A stretch of 64,000 nt of DNA from Dastarcus helophoroides (Eukaryota; Arthropoda; Insecta; Coleoptera; Bothrideridae): NCBI GenBank assembly GCA_028583605.1, contig CM053325.1, forward strand, positions 38,615,435 to 38,679,434, written 5' to 3'. The notes beneath the pieces were generated by a model that saw nothing but the letters and a program-made list of their open reading frames with translations, made no database searches and had not been told where the DNA came from. Positions within the stretch are counted from its first letter, which is position 1; each line of letters begins with the position of its first letter. Shown here piece after piece: positions 57,677-64,000 of this stretch. The position numbers and the translations under genes were made by a program.

Positions 57677-60300
57677 GCAACGAGACGCTCCGCTACCGGG
57701 AACTATGCCATCTAGAAGTAACTTCCGTTTTAGGTATATTTTGGTGATTTTTCTACGTCTCCGTTAGGTAAATTGCGTGATTCAAAATTTCAAAATCACC
57801 TGGCGCCCCTTTTAGGTATTCTTTAGCCGTCGTGCCGCGCAATTACCAAATTGGATTCTATTTAAGCGGAATCTTCGACTTAGAAATATTTTCACTCCTG
57901 AGTTCCGGACTTGTAAATTTTTGGAAAGTTTTCCGCTTACTAGATTATCACATCGGCCCAAACGAGGGGTCCTCACAGGGGTGTACGACTCCCAGCCTGT
58001 AATAAGAAGAGGCTCTTGCGCTTTTCCCAACGCTAGCCGGCGATAGTGAAGGAAATTATTTCATAGATTGATAGTGGCACTTAGAAGAATTTCTCGTAAG
58101 TTTTAAATACTAAGCCACGACTCCTTCGCTGGGGAAAAATTCCGTAACAAAACAAAAAAGACCAAAATTATAAAATAAAAAGTTTTGAATTAATATTTGC
58201 GGGACAGTCACAATTTCAAAAAAAGGACTTCAAATTTATTTAAAAAAAGAGTTTTTAAAATTTCTACTCTAATTTAGAACTCTTGACTTTAAACCAAAAT
58301 ATTCGATTTTTTTTCTGAAAATGTTGCTGAAAACTTCTAAATTTCTAGAAAAAGTTAAATTTTTTTGAAATTTTTATTTAATGTATTTACCTTTTTTCGA
58401 TATTTTAACTTTTTTCTTTTGCAGTTTTAAATATAAACTTGTATGTACTTTTTATTATTATTTTTTTTCTAAAATTTCGACTTTAAACAAAATTTAGTCT
58501 TTCTCTAGCAACCTCCTAACATTCTTATCGACATATTGCCTTTTATTCTTTAATTATAAAAATTTTTCTCGAAATTATAAGTTGAGATTTGGACTATAAG
58601 AAATGGACAAATATAAGTTTCAATTTGGAAATTTCGAATATTAGACTTTTAGCTAGATAGCTCAAAATTTTCATGACTCTAAATTTTGAGATTAATTTTA
58701 AAAAATTGTTTCTCATAAATTTAGTTTGTTTTTCATCAAAACTTGGACTTTTTCAAAAATGATGTCTTTTTTTTAAATTGGGATATTCTTCAGAGATTTT
58801 AAATTAATATTCAAAATAAAAAATAAAATAAAATTTTTAAATTAAAATTTGAACTTTTGATTTTAAAATCTAACTTCTTCTAACATTTTAAGCAAAAATT
58901 TGAAATTTTTAATGGAAATGTAAATTTTAAGAATAAAAATAAAAAAATTCACAAAAAGTGCAATTTCAATTATTTCTAAACTTTTTCTATGAAAAAATTG
59001 AAGTTTTAAGATCAGCGACCAATTTTCTGAAAAAAATAAACGCGAATTTCAATTTTAAAGACGAAATTTTAGAAATAATTTCCGCTGCGGCTAAAAATTT
59101 TCTGAATAAATTTAACATTTTTAGAACGGATTGTTGACACACATGTAAAAGAGAGGAAAGGGCCAAACTTGCAAAGGGCCGAATCTTTGAGTTTATGTCG
59201 GAAGTTTAGCGAAAGCAATTACCTAATATTTAAGAGAGAACACAATTTTGACTTCTAAATTCTAAGCAAATCGCATTTTTGAGCCTAAAGTCGAAATCTT
59301 GAGAAAAACATCAAAGTTTTCAGAATAAAAATTACTATCTTAACGTAAACAAAATTGCAAGTTTAAATTATACCATTTCAAGTTTAATGTAAAAATTTCG
59401 ACCCCAATGCCAAGATCCAGGCTTAAATTGGGATATCATGTTGGATTTTTTGCTGAAATTTTGACTTAAAATTTAAAAATTTCTAGGTTTTTGAAACTGC
59501 GAGATTTTAGCGAAAATCATATCTTGGAATTTTTGGAAGATTTACGTAGTCGGCAGTAGGAATTTAAATTTGAAATTTCGAAAAAAAAAATTGGAATACT
59601 GAAATCAAGGTGGAATTTGAAGGAAAAAATTCACGAAAAATCGAAAATTTGAATAAAACCAAAAAATATAGATATCAAATTAGGAAAAGAAAATTGAAAT
59701 TTAAAGAAAGAAGTAAATTTGGAATTTTTTAAAAAAAGTTTCCAGAAAAATTTCCAGAAAAACTCGAATTTGCAAATAAATTGTAAGAAAAACCGAGTTT
59801 CCTTAGCTTGAATAAAAAACACGCTACTAGTTTATTTCAAAGATACAACGGAAAAAAAATGTTATTTTAAACTCAAAATTTTAGGAGAAGAAAAGAAATA
59901 TTTCTAGTAATTTCCGGATTAAAGCCCAAATTTCAAGAAAAAGTCTAAAATCTTGAAAAAACATTAAAGTTAAAACTTAAAATTTTAATTTGGGTTGAAA
60001 TTTTGAGAATAACTTCAATATTTTCTAGAAAATGTGGAAATTGTGAGTTTCTAATCTAATCTAATCTAATCAGAAATGAGAGATAAAGATGAGATGAAAG
60101 TTGCATGGGATTGTGTAAAATTTAAAAAAAAAACTGAAACTTCAAGCACAACTTCCAGTCTTAAGTATAAAGTAAAAACTATTTTAAGTATATAAATTCG
60201 ATGAACCGAAATAAACCGATATTATTTTTTGGTTTCGTTAGTAAGGAATTTTTCTAGAAAAATTTGATAAGGGGAAGCGGCCGCGATAATGAATCAAACG
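57675..60300. other. Non-coding; A/T word-like degenerate region 58140-60200
   Basis: The first 450 bp are ordinary mixed sequence without a gene. From about 58140 the sequence is built from recurring words AAATTTT, TTGAAATTT, TTTTAAA and AAAATTC in both orientations, much like the stretches at 6820-7760 and 20110-21110 inside E. A short (TCTAA)n tract lies near 60050. No gene seen. Confidence 0.5.
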
Positions 60301-60380
60301 GCAGATAAGCTCTCCAGAAATGTCCGCAAACAGTAAGTCTTATTTGTAGGTTTCCTCTAGAAACCGAAAGCGTCAGCTCC

Positions 60381-60482
60381 TATAAATATACGCTGTCGTC
60401 TTTCCCTCAGTTAGTTAATTAACCAGTGTTAGTGAGTTAATTAGTCAGTTGGTCAGTTAAGTGAATTACAATGGAGAAGTTT
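60381..60482 (+). promoter_or_regulatory. TATA box plus initiator, apparently without a gene
   Basis: TATAAATA at 60381-60388 is followed by the arthropod initiator TCAGTT at 60407-60412 (A at 60409, 28 bases from the TATA start). The leader then repeats TTAGT/GTCAGTT words and reaches ATG in ACAATGGAG at 60471. That frame stops after nine codons. Probably a transposon promoter, possibly the end of a retroelement or of the neighbouring Polinton. Confidence 0.5.
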
Positions 60483-60965
60483 CCATTTTTTTGTTATTGA
60501 TTAATTATAAATATTTAAGTAAAATGAAGCAAATATCTGAAAGAATCAAGAAATGAGAAAGTTATGGACTTTTGAAGTTGCTCTTGTATGAATACGCGTG
60601 TGACGTCATTCGACTTAATACACAGGTGTAGAACTACCCTTAAAACCGTTTAACACTCGATAAAAAAATACGTATCATTTAGATTTCGGTCCTCTAAAAC
60701 ATATCCAAAAGTTAGAAAAATCCACGAGGTTTTCTTCTTGCTCAGTGATCTGTGATGCGACAATCTCGGACGGGTCAAATGACGTCACACACACAAACGG
60801 TCGCGCTAAAATATGTAAACTTCAATAATTTATTTCTCAGTTATTTATTAACTAATTTCAAAAAATTTTTCAGTGATTTATTAGTTTTGATCTATATTTT
60901 AATCTCATGACATTAAACATAGTACTTACAACATCATAAAACTTCTCCATTGAAGTGTTCCGAGA
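60460..60965. repeat. Degenerate inverted repeat with TGACGTCA sites
   Basis: AATGGAGAAGTTT at 60470 recurs inverted at about 60938-60951, and GTGTGACGTCATTCGAC at about 60600 recurs inverted as GGTCAAATGACGTCACAC at about 60774. The arms align only patchily. TGACGTCA is a perfect CRE-type palindrome, present once on each side. May be an old MITE or a transposon terminus. Confidence 0.45.
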
Positions 60966-61037
60966 TCAGTTTGGAAATAAAGTAGTTACAATTTACGCAG
61001 TTTTAATTTCGAACCGATAACGTGCAATTACATCGGA

Positions 61038-61430
61038 TTAATTTAATGAAACTTTATTTAAAAGTTGAGTGTAGACCGTGTGCAATTTTGATCGAAATAC
61101 CATCAGGCGACTGTAAAATATCTGTTTTTTATACAGACAATCTGGATAATTATCCAAAGTTAATTCATTCATAGATAGTTTTTTGACACCTTTAACTTTT
61201 TTCACCATTTCAAAGCCTAAATCGATTAAATAACTTTTTGCACGCAAACCAATAAACTCTTTGACAATTTTCCCATTGTTTTCATTCTTCATAAGCCTAA
61301 CGATCTTTTTGTTGAGTAAAGGTGTAACATAGGGATTATCAGGTGAATGTATGGATGTATCAAATTTTAAAGGAATATCGTGCTTTATGTCTCTAGAAAT
61401 CTTCAGTTTTAACGGTATAAATAATAAATG
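61038..61430 (-). pseudogene. Polinton DNA polymerase B, C-terminal fragment
   Basis: The minus frame reads FDTSIHSPDNPY, PLLNKKIVRLMKNENNGKIV, KEFIGLRAKSYLIDLG, KKVKGVKKLSMNELTLDNYP and FRSKLHTVYTQLLNKVSLN. The KDENNG.I..EFIGLRAK.Y...... KKVKGVK pattern and RSKLH.VYT are hallmarks of the C-terminal (thumb side) region of Polinton protein-primed PolB. It stops before the usual last ~20 residues (DDKRYI region). The palm motifs (DTDS) should lie just upstream, but the sequence loses similarity beyond about 61430. Confidence 0.83.
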
Positions 61431-62600
61431 TTTTTTTCAATTTATTTAACATTTCTTCGGCCCTGTTTGGAAATATTTAAATTTTTATGGTTTGTTGACA
61501 ATTTTCTAAACAGTTTTTGAAATGCGACTACGTGATATTTAAATTTATTGAAAACGTCACTTCATGACAGTTCACAAATTAATGGGGACCAGCTTCTGAG
61601 AATGACCACCCTTTTGTAATTTCTTACATTAACTGGGTACCGACCGCAAAATATTCCTTAATGGGCTATTAATTACATATCTATGTGAAAGTTTGTTCTT
61701 AAACTTTCAATCATTCTTTTGGTTTTCAACTATCGTTGATTGAATACGTTAATATTTATATGAAAATTCTGAGTTTAAATTTAAAATGTCTAAACTCGAT
61801 TATTATATTATTCTATAAAGTTAAAGTTTTTCTTAACTTTGTCCAATGTTGAATCTGTAAATTGCCAGGTAGGCGAGAGTGAAAAAATATAAATCAGTAC
61901 AGCAAGCAGCCCATCTGTTGCGAATTAGTCGGTCGGTATAGGAATGGAAAGATTAAGACAACGAGCATATCAATCAGAGAAAGAGAGAATACCTTTCTCT
62001 ATGAGAGAAAACATGCTGTTTGATTTGTGGTGTAGATCTTGGATAATTGACGAAAACCATAAAGAATTCCCTTTTCTTCTGCCAAAGAACCATAGTTATA
62101 CTATTGACCATTAGGTAGCAGCACTTCCTTAACAATGTTTTGGAGTATGCATAGAGAAAGGTGGTGTACGCATTTTGTAACTAATATTGGCTATCTATAT
62201 TTATTCAATCAACGAGCCTACTATAAAATTTATCCTGGGTAGGCAGCAATGTTTCCTCCAACCTATCCCAGGAATCTAAATATTCATAGGGCAAAACGTC
62301 TTACCTTGTCAACAACTTGAGTTGTTCTTCATCTGGATATAACCTTTTGACTGTTTTGATCTGATTGGATGACAATTTTAGAAACTTTATATTCCAAATT
62401 GCACTTACTAAGAGCTGGACTCCTATACTTACCTGTAAAGTGGCAACGATCAGCAACACGGTGGGAATTGTCCAACAATTACTTGCAAATATGACATGCA
62501 TTACTCGTTTGTTGAAAATTTTGCTCAGCTTTGGTCAATCTACTCTTAAGTTTTGGTTTTATTAAATGTTTTTATAGAAAAGCTTGAGGTCACTTACCAA
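61431..62600. other. ~1.2-kb stretch separating PolB fragments
   Basis: PolB similarity is not visible here. The stretch probably replaces the palm region by insertion or deletion. It includes a minus-strand frame at 62501-62433 that encodes a short hydrophobic peptide and ends at a consensus splice donor, described under findings. No terminal repeats found. Confidence 0.4.
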
Positions 62601-62605
62601 ACTAT

Positions 62606-63880
62606 TTACACATTTCCCAGGAGAATAAGGGCCTTTGTAGTTTTTAAATGTACCCAAAGACGAGTCGTATGCATACTTGACACGAAAACGCGCATGGGAC
62701 ATATTCTTAGGTCGCAAGTATTTACCTTCTGCAACAGACATTCAAAATCTGCATAAACAGCATAACGAACAGTCAATTGTTTATTATACTTTTCAAACTT
62801 TAAAATTGTTTCTTCTGGTGTCGTTATTTCAGTAACGACCTTGTTGCACTGCAACTTGGTTACTTGGAACTTTTGTTGAGAAGTAAAATGTAGCAAGCAC
62901 CTGTTGCAGATGTAAATTTGTCGTCCACTCTTATTAATTTGCCGAGAAACCAGTCGCACAAATTTTTAATCCACACGTAATGACCGTTATGGTCGTTAGG
63001 ACCTTGTAACAAAAACAAATTGGCTTTGGTAATAATGACCTGCAACCCTATCACCTTCCACACCAAAAACATTTATACTGATGCAAACTTTCGAATGTCA
63101 TTAACTTTCAAGGGAAAACTTAAATCTGAAAAATCGAGAGTTATTCCGTTTGGTAATGTTATAAGGTCCCATCGAATGTCTGTTACAGTATAAGAGGCAG
63201 CTCTTTCGGAATGTTTTTGAACTGGATACAGCGCCGATATAATGGCCCACTTGAAACAATATACAACTTTGTTACACACGTTTACCCAAGCCTTTTTGGT
63301 TATATAGGCTTACCGCAGGCAGTAACCCCCCTTAAATGGAATGTATTCATTTAAACTAACTTCTAGGTGCCAAATAGACAATAACGTTCACCCACTGTCT
63401 CGTTCCTGGAAATCATCCATCTTAGCCACTATGTTGTCAACCATTTCTTGAAAGGCTCTCTGGAGGTCTTCCTCATCGCAATAAATTTCCATCCTAGTAT
63501 TAAATGAATTGACGGAAATTTGTATTTCGTCCTCATTTACGGTCTTTATGTATTCGGCAAATAAATTAAATTTTAGACATTTACCTTGTTGCTGGTTGCT
63601 CAATTCCACAAACACAGGCGGTTTAGCTTCTTCGAAGAACGCTTTATTATCAACCATAAAATCACACTTACATTTATATATCAAAGTATAAATGCGTCCT
63701 TTAAAAGCCGATTTAACGACCGCCTTATGGGTTTGAGCGCCCTTTTTCTGGTGCACCTGACTTTTTTCATGGGATGTTCAATCGTGAACTTGTATCAGGC
63801 AAAACTCACACATTCGCCTTGTCTCCATGCACCAGAAGACTCTCTAACGGTGGCAGGGGGATGACTACTAGCAGTACTCG
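62606..63880 (-). pseudogene. Polinton DNA polymerase B, N-terminal and exonuclease region
   Basis: Read right to left: a CEFC-type Cys-rich finger and HQKKGAQTHKAVVKSAFKGR (63850-63700), LKFNLFAEYIKTVNEDEIQI and FQEMVDNIVAKMDDFQERDS (to 63388), then CFKWAIISALYPVQKHSERA and GITLDFSDLSFPLKVNDIRK (63279-63073), NVFGVEGDRV and GHYVWIKNL in other frames, then LVSRQINKSG, YICNRCLLHF, and VRYAVYADFECLLQK, the Exo I motif (D.E) of the proofreading domain. The order and motifs match Polinton PolB. At least four frame breaks occur (for example near 63390, 63072 and 62960). It is on the same strand as the fragment at 61038, so both are one gene. Confidence 0.85.
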
Positions 63881-64000
63881 TCGAGGGTTGGTTAATGTAT
63901 TCGGGTAAGCATGATAATACTTGAGGTCTGAACCACTTGCAGAGGGACTCAGTTTCGCATAATAAATTTTCTGACCATGAATATTTCTAAGGTGACGCTT
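63881..64000 (-). other. Upstream part of the PolB relic, truncated by the window
   Basis: Probably continues the N-terminal extension of the Polinton polymerase gene, but I see no motif that proves it. Confidence 0.3.

Noticed and set aside
59631..59822. Phe-rich 63-codon frame
   Set aside because: Produced by A/T word-like sequence; no codon structure or homology.

Overview
The window looks like an AT-rich arthropod (most likely insect) chromosome made almost entirely of transposable-element sequence, with no convincing host gene. The evidence is the mix of element families: DUF4817/DDE_3 transposases, a THAP-type P element, a Crypton tyrosine recombinase with a spliceosomal intron, two piggyBacs with TTAA-type sites, Polinton/Maverick genes, a Penelope-like fragment and a hAT fragment. 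Species cannot be named from sequence alone. Nearly every element gene is broken by stops, frameshifts or nested insertions.

Layout. 1-1622: right part of a DUF4817/DDE_3 element. 1653-29522: the dominant feature, four copies of a ~7.3-kb non-coding unit (here called E) arranged as two head-to-head inverted pairs and always separated and bounded by (TA)n tracts. Pair 1 is E1 (1653-8794) and E2 (8841-12305, cut by a 100-N assembly gap). Pair 2 is E3 (14883-22194) and E4 (22229-29522), together a 14.6-kb near-palindrome. The E/(TA)n boundary is the same in three unrelated flanks, so E behaves as a discrete mobile or amplifiable unit. Related GGAGKCTGAGT-type motifs sit at both ends of each unit. 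Each complete unit also holds two convergent tRNA-like Pol III promoter segments, a foldback MITE and ~376-bp internal duplications. Between the pairs (12406-14870) lies a spacer with a dispersed ~80-bp repeat.

29562-36996: an LTR-like fragment, a decayed P element (minus), a short MITE, a Crypton (plus, one 58-bp intron, one frameshift), and a decayed DDE transposase (minus). 37261-39229: a degenerate mariner-like element with ~250-bp terminal inverted repeats carrying a foldback MITE. 39373-49990: a Polinton relic (integrase, two conserved structural-type ORFs, packaging ATPase, PLA2-like minor capsid protein) interrupted by a Penelope-like fragment, a 1.4-kb foldback element, and a TA-flanked TIR element that itself carries a 2-kb piggyBac.

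50314-55765: a 1.08-kb foldback MITE, a hAT terminus with transposase C-terminus, and a second piggyBac. 55770-60300: no recognised genes; a relatively GC-rich patch, a (GA)n tract and a long A/T word-like region. 60381-60960: an isolated TATA/initiator promoter inside a weak inverted repeat. 61038-64000: fragments of a Polinton protein-primed DNA polymerase B. The genes do not form a pathway; they record successive nested insertions.
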